DNA from: Sphingomonas sp. Leaf339
GTDB taxonomy: Bacteria > Pseudomonadota > Alphaproteobacteria > Sphingomonadales > Sphingomonadaceae
Direction: 5' to 3'
Assembly: GCF_001426195.1 (NCBI RefSeq)
Contig: NZ_LMRS01000045.1
Span: 211,142 to 275,141 of the forward strand
Length of the DNA stretch: 64,000 nt
A program made the position numbers and the translations under genes. Shown here piece by piece: positions 25,965 through 33,875 of the stretch. Below the pieces are notes generated by a model. That model was not told where the DNA came from, made no database searches, and was given only the letters and a program-made list of their open reading frames with translations. Within the stretch, counting starts at the first letter, position 1; every line of letters begins with the position of its first letter.

Positions 25965-26641
25965 TGCGCTTTGTCCTTGGCCTGATCGGCCTGTTGTTCC
26001 TGGCCCCGATGCTCACCGCCGCCACGCCGACGCGTGACTGGTCGGCCACCGCGACGATGAAACCCGATGGCGCCTATGTCATCGGCAATCCGGCGGCGCG
26101 TGTGAAGCTGATGGAGTGGGCGAGCTATACCTGTTCGCACTGCGCGCATTTCTCGAACGAATCGGCGCCGGTGCTGAAGGGTCAGATGATCCATTCCGGC
26201 TCGACCAGTCTGGAGGTCCGGCATCTGGTGCGCGACCCGCTCGATCTGGGTGCCGCAATCCTGACGCGCTGCGCCGGCGCGCGCGGGTTCGCCGGCGCCC
26301 ATGCGGCGGTGATGGCGGACCAGGATGAGTGGCTGAAAAAGGGTGCGGAATACGCGCAGGCCAACGCCGACAAGCTTCAGGCGATGCCGCAACCGGCCGC
26401 GATCCGGCAGCTCGCCGATGCCGCCGGCCTGACCGCGATCGTCAAGGCGCGCGGCCTGTCCGATCCCGCAATCGCAGCGTGTTTCGCGGACAAGGCGGCG
26501 ACCGACAAGCTGCTGGCGCTCAGCGCCACCGTGCCGGCCGATCTGCAGGGCACGCCCACTTTCTACCTTAACGGCAAGCTCGTCCCCAATGTGGGTTGGA
26601 CGCAGCTGGAACCGCAATTGCGCGCCGCCGGCGCCCGTTAA
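25964..26641 (+). CDS. DsbA-family thioredoxin-fold protein (CSHC)
   Basis: 225-residue exported protein with signal peptide (about 1-19) and a DsbA-like thioredoxin fold. The redox motif is CSHC in EWASYTCSHCAHFSNE, followed by a helical insert and the cis-Pro segment GTPTFYLNGKLV. It would act as a periplasmic thiol oxidoreductase. Its start overlaps the DciA stop by one base and a second DsbA-like gene follows 16 bp later, so the three form an operon. The two paralogues differ in the active-site dipeptide (SH here, PT next). Confidence 0.85.
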   Translation: MRFVLGLIGLLFLAPMLTAATPTRDWSATATMKPDGAYVIGNPAARVKLMEWASYTCSHCAHFSNESAPVLKGQMIHSGSTSLEVRHLVRDPLDLGAAILTRCAGARGFAGAHAAVMADQDEWLKKGAEYAQANADKLQAMPQPAAIRQLADAAGLTAIVKARGLSDPAIAACFADKAATDKLLALSATVPADLQGTPTFYLNGKLVPNVGWTQLEPQLRAAGAR

Positions 26642-26657
26642 AAAGCCAGGAGCCTTC

Positions 26658-27392
26658 ATGAAATACGCCCTCGCCCTCATCGCCCCCGCCTTTGCGCTTG
26701 CTGCCTGTTCGGGCAGCGGCGACGGCGGCAACACGACCGCCGCCGCCCCCGTTGCCGCGGTGAAGGCACCCGCCGGCCAAAGCTGGACCGACACGGTGAC
26801 CAAGACGTCGGAAGGCTATCTGATGGGCAACCCCAATGCCCCGATCAAGCTGGTCGAATATGGCGCACGCACCTGCCCCACGTGCGGCGCCTTCGCGCGC
26901 GAGGGATTCCAGCCGCTGACCAACAACTATGTCTCGACCGGCAAGGTCAGCTTCGAATTCCGCGATTATCTGGTCCACGGCGCGCCCGATCTGGTGCTGA
27001 GCCTGCTCGGCACCTGCGGCAGCGAGGCGGCGTTCTTCCCGATCCTCGAACAGACCTATGCCAACCAGAGCGCGTTCCTCGACAAGCTGCAGGCGCTGAC
27101 CCCCGCGCAGCAGGAAGCGTTGCAGGCGCAATCGCCGGTTCAGCAGATCACGGCGCTGGCCGATGCGATGGGCGCGGTCGATTTCATCAAGCAGCGCGGC
27201 ATTCCCGAGGCACAGGCCCGCCAGTGCCTGACCAGCCAGGCGCGTATCGACGCGATCGCCAAGCCCACCGAAACCGCGACGAAGAACGGCACCGTCACCG
27301 GCACGCCGACCTTCATCATCAACGGCAACACGATCGCCAACACGGTGACATGGCCGCAGTTGGAAACCGCACTGAAGAACGCCGGCGCCTGA
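26658..27392 (+). CDS. DsbA-family thioredoxin-fold lipoprotein (CPTC)
   Basis: 244-residue paralogue of the preceding protein. The signal ends in a lipobox-like LAACSG around residue 16, so it is probably a membrane-anchored lipoprotein. The redox motif is CPTC in YGARTCPTCGAFAREG, and the cis-Pro loop is GTPTFIINGNTI. A start at 26658 is chosen because AGGAGCC lies seven bases upstream. A tandem soluble/lipidated thiol oxidoreductase pair is suggested. A perfect 13-bp palindrome follows the stop. Confidence 0.86.
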   Translation: MKYALALIAPAFALAACSGSGDGGNTTAAAPVAAVKAPAGQSWTDTVTKTSEGYLMGNPNAPIKLVEYGARTCPTCGAFAREGFQPLTNNYVSTGKVSFEFRDYLVHGAPDLVLSLLGTCGSEAAFFPILEQTYANQSAFLDKLQALTPAQQEALQAQSPVQQITALADAMGAVDFIKQRGIPEAQARQCLTSQARIDAIAKPTETATKNGTVTGTPTFIINGNTIANTVTWPQLETALKNAGA

Positions 27393-27402
27393 TCGCCGCA
27401 CC

Positions 27403-27431
27403 CGTCATGGCGAGCGGCGCTCGCCATGACG
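27403..27431. terminator. 13-bp perfect hairpin between convergent genes (REP-like)
   Basis: CGTCATGGCGAGC at 27403-27415 and its exact complement at 27419-27431 leave a 3-base loop. It lies between the stops of two convergent genes (27392 and 27436), so it may serve both as a bidirectional terminator. The sequence is the core of the GTCATTGCGAGC repeat family seen elsewhere in the window. No T tract is present. Confidence 0.65.
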
Positions 27432-27435
27432 ATGG

Positions 27436-28191
27436 CTAGAAACTGAAACTCAGCCCGCCAATCGCGCTGTGATTGCGCACGTTCAGGTCGACGCGGATGT
27501 CGCCGGTCGATCCGGTGACACCCATCACCTCGCCGCCGATCCGCCCGGCCACCGCATCGGCGGCGACGCGCGTGTACCGATACTCGCCGAACACCGCGAG
27601 ATTACGCGTCAGTGGCAGCTTCACGCCACCGCCCGCGCGCAAGCCCCAGTCGCCCGAGATATCCGAATCGGTGACCAGATAGACCGGCCCGGCAAAGGCA
27701 TAGGGGGCGATCCGCCCCTGCGGCCGCCCCGCCGCCGCACCGATCGGCATGCGCACCATCGCCAGCGCGGCCACCGTGGCGGTCGTCGGCACCGTGATGC
27801 GCGGGATATCGACCGCCACCGACCGGCCGGGATCGATCGTGATCTGCTCGCCGAACACCGATTCGTCGAATCGCAGATTGGCAGTCGCACGGATCGTCTG
27901 CCGCTTTACGTCGGGATCGAGTGTCGAGGCGTCGAGCGCCAGGCCGATATTGCCGAACCAGTGCCCCAGCCGCACGCCATAGATGGTGGAATTGGTCGGC
28001 CGCAGCCGCTCGACCTCGACGCGTAGTTCGGCCGGCACAATCGCGCCGTTGATCCGCGCCTCGTCGGCGGTCAGCGTGGCGCGGGTATTTTCCGGGAACG
28101 ACCGGCCAGCGAACACGTCGATGAACGTCTCCGCGCTCGCCGGAGTCGCCGCCAACAGGCTCAGCGCCACCAGTCCGATCCGTCGCATCAT
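27436..28191 (-). CDS. Outer-membrane beta-barrel protein
   Basis: 251-residue protein with signal peptide (about 1-22, LVALSLLAATPASAETF) and a beta-barrel body of alternating residues ending in an aromatic residue (GGLSFSF). The central part YGVRLGHWFGNIGLALD and the strand LAVFGEYRYTRVAAD resemble OmpW/OmpA-type eight-stranded barrels. Two adjacent ATG codons (28191, 28188) lie behind GGGGAG. Substrate or role unknown; the gene stands alone between convergent and divergent neighbours. Confidence 0.72.
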   Translation of the reverse strand: MMRRIGLVALSLLAATPASAETFIDVFAGRSFPENTRATLTADEARINGAIVPAELRVEVERLRPTNSTIYGVRLGHWFGNIGLALDASTLDPDVKRQTIRATANLRFDESVFGEQITIDPGRSVAVDIPRITVPTTATVAALAMVRMPIGAAAGRPQGRIAPYAFAGPVYLVTDSDISGDWGLRAGGGVKLPLTRNLAVFGEYRYTRVAADAVAGRIGGEVMGVTGSTGDIRVDLNVRNHSAIGGLSFSF

Positions 28192-28304
28192 GGTCTCCCC
28201 GTTTTCGATGCGGGCAAAGCGCTTCATGCCGCGCGCCGTCCCCCGGGCATCGATCCATGACCCATTAACCCATGTCACTTGCCCCGCCCCATGGCAGAAC
28301 GTAC

Positions 28305-29561
28305 ATGGAACAGATGGCGCAGCTTGATACCCGGGAGAAGCTGGCAATCCTCGCGGATGCGGCGAAGTACGACGCGTCCTGCGCGTCGTCCGGCACCGCC
28401 AAACGCAACAGTCGCGATGGCAAAGGACTGGGCTCGACCGAGGGGATGGGCATCTGCCACGCCTATGCGCCCGACGGTCGCTGCATCTCGCTGTTGAAGA
28501 TCCTGCTGACCAACAGCTGCATCTTCGACTGCCATTATTGCATCAACCGCAAAAGCTCGAACGTGCGCCGCGCGCGGTTCACGGCGCAGGAGGTGGTGAA
28601 CCTCACGCTCTCCTTCTATCGCCGCAATTATATCGAGGGGCTGTTCCTGTCGTCGGGGATCATCGGATCTTCCAACTACACCATGGAACAGATGGTCGAA
28701 GTCGCCCGAAGCCTGCGCGAGGATCATAATTTCAGGGGCTATATCCATCTTAAGACGATCCCCGATGCCGACCCCGAACTGGTGCATCAGGCGGGCCTCC
28801 ACGCCGACCGGCTGTCGATCAACGTCGAGCTGCCCACCGCCGGCGGCCTGAAGCGGTTGGCGCCCGAGAAGGACGGTGCCCGCATCGAAGGCGCGATGGC
28901 GGCCAACAAGACCGCGATCATTGACAACAAGGACGCGGTGAAACGCTACAAGTCCGCGCCCCGCTTCGCCCCCGCCGGGCAATCGACCCAGATGATCGTC
29001 GGCGCGGACGCCGCGACCGATGGCGACATCGTGACGAAGGCATCGACGCTCTACGACCGCTTCGGGCTGCGCCGCGTCTATTACTCGGCGTTCAGCCCGA
29101 TCCCGGATGCCAGTGCCGTCCTGCCGCTGCAACGCCCGCCGCTGATGCGCGAACATCGGCTGTATCAATCCGACTGGCTGATGCGCTTCTATGAGTTCAC
29201 GCCGCAGGAGGTTGTCGCCGCCGCCGACGATGCGACGGGAATGTTGCCGCTGGATATGGATCCCAAGATGGCCTGGGCGCTCAAGTTTCGCGGCAGCTTT
29301 CCCGTCGATGTGAACCGCGCCCCGCGTGAGTTGCTTTTGCGCGTGCCGGGTCTGGGCGTGAAGGCGGTGAACGGCATCCTCACCAGTCGCCGCTGGCGCA
29401 AGCTGCGGCTGGACGATGTTGCCCGGCTGACGGTGTCGATCGCCAAGCTGCGTCCGTTCATCGTGACCGAGGACTGGCGGCCCGTGGTGCTGGCCGACCG
29501 CGCGGAGATCAGGCCGATCGTCGCGCCGAAGAAGCAGCAGCTGGAACTGTTCGCGGCCTGA
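28305..29561 (+). CDS. Radical-SAM protein, SplB-like, paired with UdgX fusion
   Basis: 418-residue radical S-adenosylmethionine protein of the type described as a putative DNA modification/repair protein linked to uracil-DNA glycosylases. The CxxxCxxC cluster motif is Cys72-Cys76-Cys79 (CIFDCHYC). Other features are YIEGLFLSSGI, a TIM-barrel body with RLSINVELPT, and a C-terminal helix-hairpin-helix LLLRVPGLGVKAVNGILTSR likely to touch DNA. The start at 28305 matches the family opening (MAQLDTREKLAIL region); an upstream ATG at 28272 is possible. It is followed by its usual partner after two bases, so the two are co-expressed. Substrate unknown. Confidence 0.88.
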   Translation: MEQMAQLDTREKLAILADAAKYDASCASSGTAKRNSRDGKGLGSTEGMGICHAYAPDGRCISLLKILLTNSCIFDCHYCINRKSSNVRRARFTAQEVVNLTLSFYRRNYIEGLFLSSGIIGSSNYTMEQMVEVARSLREDHNFRGYIHLKTIPDADPELVHQAGLHADRLSINVELPTAGGLKRLAPEKDGARIEGAMAANKTAIIDNKDAVKRYKSAPRFAPAGQSTQMIVGADAATDGDIVTKASTLYDRFGLRRVYYSAFSPIPDASAVLPLQRPPLMREHRLYQSDWLMRFYEFTPQEVVAAADDATGMLPLDMDPKMAWALKFRGSFPVDVNRAPRELLLRVPGLGVKAVNGILTSRRWRKLRLDDVARLTVSIAKLRPFIVTEDWRPVVLADRAEIRPIVAPKKQQLELFAA

Positions 29562-29563
29562 CG

Positions 29564-30970
29564 ATGCGCGTCGTCACGTTATCCGAACCCGACGATTTCG
29601 ACACGTGGCGCGATGCCGCGCGCGGACTGGCGGCCGAACAGGTGCCGCCCGACGATGTGATCTGGCAGGTCGGCGACCAGCCGACCGACTTGTTTGCGGG
29701 CGAGGCCAATGGCCGCCCCCCTGCGCCCGCCGCCTCGCCCGGCTTCTCCGTCCCCCGCGCCTTCCTCGACCTCGCGCGTAGCGTCATCCTGTCGAACGAG
29801 CCGCAACGTTTCGCGCTGCTCTACACGCTGCTCACCCGATTACGGCTGGAGCGCGGGTTGATGGAGGACCGCGCCGATCCGCTGATGAAGCGGCTCGACG
29901 TCATCGCCAAGCATGTCCGCCGCGACATCCACAAGATGCGCGCCTTCCTGCGTTTTCGCGAGGTCGAGGATGGCGGCGACGAGCGCTTCGTCGCCTGGTT
30001 TGAGCCGGAACATCACATCGTCCGCGCCAACGCCGCATTCTTCGTCAACCGTTTCGCCATCATGCGCTGGTCGATCTTGACTCCGGAGGTATCGGTCCAC
30101 TGGGACGGCAAGGCGCTGACCGAAGGGCCCGGCGCGACCAAGGCCGATGCTCCCGACGGCGATCCGGTCGAGGAGGTGTGGAAGACCTATTACGCCAGCA
30201 TCTTCAACCCCGCCCGCGTGAAGGTGGGCGCGATGTTGAAGGAGATGCCGCGCAAATACTGGAAGAACATGCCCGAAACCGCGCTGGTGCCGCAATTGCT
30301 GGCGGGCGCACAGGCACGGGAGGTGCGGATGATCGAAACGGCACGCGCGCAGGACCATCACGGCGGCATCGGCGGCAACAGTCAGATCGCGTGGGAGGCC
30401 CTGCGCGAGGAAGCGATGGGCTGCACCCGCTGCCCGCTCTATAAACCCGCGACGCAGACGGTGTTCGGCGAGGGGTCGGTCGATGCGCCGCTGATGTTCG
30501 TCGGCGAGCAACCGGGCGATCAGGAGGATTTGGCCGGACGCCCGTTCGTCGGCCCGGCGGGGCAGGTGTTCGACCGCGCGCTGGCCGAGGCGGGCGTCGA
30601 CCGTTCGCGCGTGTACGTCACCAACGCGGTCAAGCATTTCAAGTTCGAACAGCGCGGCAAGCGCCGCATCCACGACAAGCCGGGCACCGGCGAGATCGAC
30701 GCCTGCCGCTGGTGGATCGAACAGGAACAGATGCTGGTGAAGCCGCAGGTCACGGTGGCGCTGGGCGCGACGGCGGCGCGGTCGCTGTTCGGCAAGACGA
30801 TGACGATCGGCCGCGAACGCGGTCGTGAGATGCAGTTGCCCAACGGCGGCGCGGCATGGATCACCGTCCACCCCAGTTACCTCCTTCGCCTGCCCGACAA
30901 GGCGCAGGCTGAGGAGGAATATGCGCGCTTCGTCGCGGAATTGCGGATGGCGCACGCGACATTGGCGTGA
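29564..30970 (+). CDS. DUF4130 domain fused to UdgX-type uracil-DNA glycosylase
   Basis: 468-residue two-domain protein. Residues 1-270 form the DUF4130 region usually found next to this radical-SAM family (VAWFEPEHHIVRANAAFFV, EVWKTYYASIFNPARVK). Residues 280-468 form a family-4-like uracil-DNA glycosylase with cluster cysteines at 287 and 290 (CTRCPLY), motif A GEQPGDQEDLAGRPFVGPAG (from Gly314) and the insertion KRRIH at 366-370. In UdgX of Mycobacterium smegmatis the His of KRRIH bonds covalently to uracil in DNA, so His370 should do the same here. The final motif is HPSYLLRLPD. Start follows the rSAM stop by two bases. Identification confident; the role of the fusion is inferred. Confidence 0.9.
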   Translation: MRVVTLSEPDDFDTWRDAARGLAAEQVPPDDVIWQVGDQPTDLFAGEANGRPPAPAASPGFSVPRAFLDLARSVILSNEPQRFALLYTLLTRLRLERGLMEDRADPLMKRLDVIAKHVRRDIHKMRAFLRFREVEDGGDERFVAWFEPEHHIVRANAAFFVNRFAIMRWSILTPEVSVHWDGKALTEGPGATKADAPDGDPVEEVWKTYYASIFNPARVKVGAMLKEMPRKYWKNMPETALVPQLLAGAQAREVRMIETARAQDHHGGIGGNSQIAWEALREEAMGCTRCPLYKPATQTVFGEGSVDAPLMFVGEQPGDQEDLAGRPFVGPAGQVFDRALAEAGVDRSRVYVTNAVKHFKFEQRGKRRIHDKPGTGEIDACRWWIEQEQMLVKPQVTVALGATAARSLFGKTMTIGRERGREMQLPNGGAAWITVHPSYLLRLPDKAQAEEEYARFVAELRMAHATLA

Positions 30971-30993
30971 CCGGCTTTCAGTAATCAAGACAC

Positions 30994-31071
30994 GTCGTCA
31001 TTGCGAGCATAGCGAAGCAACCCAGTGTCCCGCGCGTCGCCCTGGATTGCTTCGCCGCGCTCGCCACGACG
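30994..31071. repeat. REP-type inverted pair (family GTCATTGCGAGC)
   Basis: The left copy begins CGTCATTGCGAGCATAGCGA at 30997 and the right copy ends with CGCTCGCCACGACG at 31070. They are inverted with several mismatches around a 20-base centre. Located between the convergent UdgX and protease genes, it may limit read-through. Confidence 0.75.
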
Positions 31072-31103
31072 AGCATCCACCGTTCTTCATCGACGGTTTA
31101 TGG

Positions 31104-32366
31104 TTAGGTTCCGACTGCAACCGGCAAGACGGCGCGGACCAGCGACCAGCCGGCCGGCAGATAGTCGGTCGACATGTAGAAATAGAACGCACAACTGCCG
31201 TCGGCGCGGTACGTGCCGCCCTTGACCAGGCCGAAGGCGACGGTGCCGGCAAACACCGGCGCACCGCTGTCACCGTTCTTGCAGGTCGGGCCACCCACGG
31301 TGATCCAGGTCGGCAGGCAGGCACCACCACACAGGTCGCCGGCGGGCGCGAAGTCAGTCAGCTCGACCTCCGCACAGCTATATCCGGTCCGCTCGCCGCG
31401 ATGGCAGACGGTCTCGCCGGCGCGGGTATTGGCGAGCCGCCGCTGGCCGGTGACGGGGCGCATGACCGCCTTGGCGGTGTCCGCGTAGAACAACGGACTA
31501 ATGGCGCCGGGCGACAGGTTTACCTGCACGTCCTGATACCCCCAGCCCCATTGACCGACCATCGGCATCGGTATCTCCGGCCCGCCCGCCGGATCGACGT
31601 AACGGAGCGTATCAGGGCAATGCGCGGCGGTCGCGATGCCCACCCGCGTGCCATCGGTCACCGTGAAGCCCGCCGTGCAGATATAGCGGCGACCATCGAC
31701 CGGGCTGATCCCGACGACGCGCGCGCCGCCCGCGATGACGGGGTCGGCGATGATAGGGTCGGCCATGTCCAGTTCGGGCCGATCGACGACACGGACGCGA
31801 ACCGGCACGCCGGTCATCGCCGCGAACCGCGCCTGCAGCGTCGCGGGACCATCGCGATCGGCATCGCGTCGCGACACGAACACCACCAGCTCCCCGGTGC
31901 GCGGATCGACGCCGATGCCCGGCGGCGTGGACAGCGCGGCGCGGATGCCGGCCTGATAAGCGCTGATCGCCGCAACCAGTTGCGCATGCGTCGCGGGCAA
32001 TCCGGGGCGGAAGATCACCGGCACCGTCATCCCGCCCGCCGCCACGATGCGGCTGGGGACAGGATCGGTGCCGGTCAGGCGCACGATCAGGCGGAACGCG
32101 GGTTCATGCTCGATCGCGATGCCCACGAAGCGGTCGGCGAATTCGATCGCCAGCGCATCGGCGGTCGCCACGGTCCCGGCCTCCGCGCGCAGACGACGCA
32201 CGGCATCGTCCAGCGGTACGCCGTGGCGCGCAGCATAGGCGGCGGCATCCTGCGCCATCGCCTCATCCACCGTCTGGACATGCGCGGGTTCGACGATCTG
32301 TGCCGAGGCGGGGGATGCGGACAGCCACAGGGCCATCGCCAGAATCGTAAGTCTCAAACCATCCAC
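31104..32366 (-). CDS. Secreted chymotrypsin-like (S1) serine protease with N-terminal propeptide
   Basis: 420-residue exported protein. Signal peptide about 1-22; residues 25-210 are an N-terminal domain probably serving as a propeptide, similar in layout to alpha-lytic protease/streptogrisin zymogens; residues 215-415 are the trypsin-fold domain. The triad is visible: His249 in TAAHC, Asp279 in YQDVQVNL and Ser367 in NGDSGAP. Paired cysteines (230/250, 331/346, 350/362 region) suggest disulfides, so it probably folds outside the cytoplasm. Exact S1 subfamily is uncertain. It is flanked by repeats and has no operon partner. Confidence 0.82.
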   Translation of the reverse strand: MDGLRLTILAMALWLSASPASAQIVEPAHVQTVDEAMAQDAAAYAARHGVPLDDAVRRLRAEAGTVATADALAIEFADRFVGIAIEHEPAFRLIVRLTGTDPVPSRIVAAGGMTVPVIFRPGLPATHAQLVAAISAYQAGIRAALSTPPGIGVDPRTGELVVFVSRRDADRDGPATLQARFAAMTGVPVRVRVVDRPELDMADPIIADPVIAGGARVVGISPVDGRRYICTAGFTVTDGTRVGIATAAHCPDTLRYVDPAGGPEIPMPMVGQWGWGYQDVQVNLSPGAISPLFYADTAKAVMRPVTGQRRLANTRAGETVCHRGERTGYSCAEVELTDFAPAGDLCGGACLPTWITVGGPTCKNGDSGAPVFAGTVAFGLVKGGTYRADGSCAFYFYMSTDYLPAGWSLVRAVLPVAVGT

Positions 32367-32433
32367 CGCCGGCTTATGTCAGATCGCCGTAAACCCCGGC
32401 TGAACGCGAAGCCTGTCGAGCCGCAATAATGCC

Positions 32434-32525
32434 GTTCCCCGGCGGAGGCCGGGGTCCAGTCGGGAAGGCCGTGGAAAGTCATCACGACACTTCACCCAAC
32501 TGGACCCCGGCCTTCGCCGGGGAAC
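32434..32525. repeat. REP-type inverted pair (family CCCCGGC-CGGGG)
   Basis: Two 30-base elements face each other: TTCCCCGGCGGAGGCCGGGG from 32436 and CCCCGGCCTTCGCCGGGGAA ending at 32524. Each has its own palindrome, and both carry an adjacent TCCAGT/ACTGGA arm. A nearly identical pair occurs at 44908-44999 and a half copy near 20400, so this is a dispersed genomic family. Confidence 0.88.
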
Positions 32526-32585
32526 AAATCGACTGGCCCGTGCCGCGCGAGAGCGCCGTGACCCCCAGGTCCGACGCCCTTCCCC

Positions 32586-33875
32586 TCAGCGGCTATATGC
32601 CTTGGGCAGATCGCTTTCGCCCGGCGTCAGATACCGATCGCGTAACCGGCGCTGGCGTGAGGACATCGGTTGGGCGCGGCCGTCGATCCACACCGATACC
32701 GGCGCCGACGACAGTTCCAGCGGATCGCCGTCCCACAGCACCACGTCCGCGCGGCGACCCGCGCGCAGCGAGCCGATCTCGCCATCCATGCCCATCACCT
32801 GTGCCGGCTTCGACGTAATCGTGGCGAACGCCTGACCCCAGTCGAGGCCGGTCGCGCCGGGCACTTTGGCGATCGCGACCAGATTGCCGGCGAACTGCGT
32901 CACGCCATGTTCCCCGCCACGGCCGTCGGCTAGTACACCGACGGTGATGCCCGCGCGCGTCATCCGGCCGACGTTCGATTCGGTAGCCGCCAGTTGTTCG
33001 AACGACGCGGGCAGGTCGGCGATGGCCGATGCCATCACCGGCACGCGCGCCGCCGCGATCTCTGGCGCGACCATCCATCCCTCGGCCGCCCCCGCGAGGA
33101 TCAGCTTCAGTGCCGGATAGCGGCGCGGCAGGGTCAGCACCTGCCGGATGTCGCTGGCGCGCTCGACATGCACGACCAGCGGCATCTTGCCGTCGAGGAC
33201 GGGCAGCAACGCCTCCGCATCCGCCCGCTTCAACAGCGAATCGGTGCTGCGGCCATCGAAGCCGGCCGGGTTGCGGCGGAAATCGGCGGCCTGCGCAAAG
33301 GCGTCGAACAACATCGCATAGGCGGCCGGGCGGCTGCCACCGGCGCGATCCGCCCCGCCCTCGCCCAGTTCGACATACTGAAACGCGCGCGGACGGGTGA
33401 CGGGATCGGGATCGTCGCCCAGATCGATGATCGCCCCCTGCCCGGCGAAGATCGATCCGGCCGCATCGTCGGCGACGATCGCGCGCGTCACGCCACCGGC
33501 GCGTTCGTTGCCGATGATGACGCCGTTGGGGTTGATCGCCGTCGACACGTCGAGGCCGGCGTTGAACGGCGAGGTCCGCGCGCGGCTGTCGTTGCTTTCC
33601 TGCACCCCGCCGACATCGACGAGGCCAAGGCTGCCGATCCCGGCGACGATGCCCGGCGTCACCCATTTGCCGGTCGCATCGACGATCTGCGCGCCGGCCG
33701 GCACCGCGACGCCGCCGCCGGCCGCCACGACGCGACCATCGCGGATCACGACGGTGCCGCCGGGGATCGGTTGCGATCCGTCACCGATCGCGACGGTGCC
33801 GCCGGTGATCGCAATGGTCTGAGCCGAAACGGGCGCGGCGATCAGCGCCGCGGCAGCGAGGAGCAGCGCCTTCAC
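32586..33875 (-). CDS. Amidohydrolase-fold protein lacking the usual metal-binding HxH
   Basis: 429-residue exported protein (signal about 1-19) of the imidazolonepropionase-like amidohydrolase superfamily. The N-terminal beta-sandwich is visible (GGTVVIRDGRVVAAGGGVAVP) and the return strand at the C terminus (GSLRAGRRADVVLWDGDPLE). Where active members have DxHxH after the VTPG turn, this protein reads VTPGIVAGIGSLGLVDV, so the first two metal ligands are missing. It may be non-catalytic or use different ligands. It overlaps the start of its neighbour's end (ATGA) with the 477-residue amidohydrolase, which does keep HxH; the pair may act as a complex. Confidence 0.82.
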   Translation of the reverse strand: MKALLLAAAALIAAPVSAQTIAITGGTVAIGDGSQPIPGGTVVIRDGRVVAAGGGVAVPAGAQIVDATGKWVTPGIVAGIGSLGLVDVGGVQESNDSRARTSPFNAGLDVSTAINPNGVIIGNERAGGVTRAIVADDAAGSIFAGQGAIIDLGDDPDPVTRPRAFQYVELGEGGADRAGGSRPAAYAMLFDAFAQAADFRRNPAGFDGRSTDSLLKRADAEALLPVLDGKMPLVVHVERASDIRQVLTLPRRYPALKLILAGAAEGWMVAPEIAAARVPVMASAIADLPASFEQLAATESNVGRMTRAGITVGVLADGRGGEHGVTQFAGNLVAIAKVPGATGLDWGQAFATITSKPAQVMGMDGEIGSLRAGRRADVVLWDGDPLELSSAPVSVWIDGRAQPMSSRQRRLRDRYLTPGESDLPKAYSR

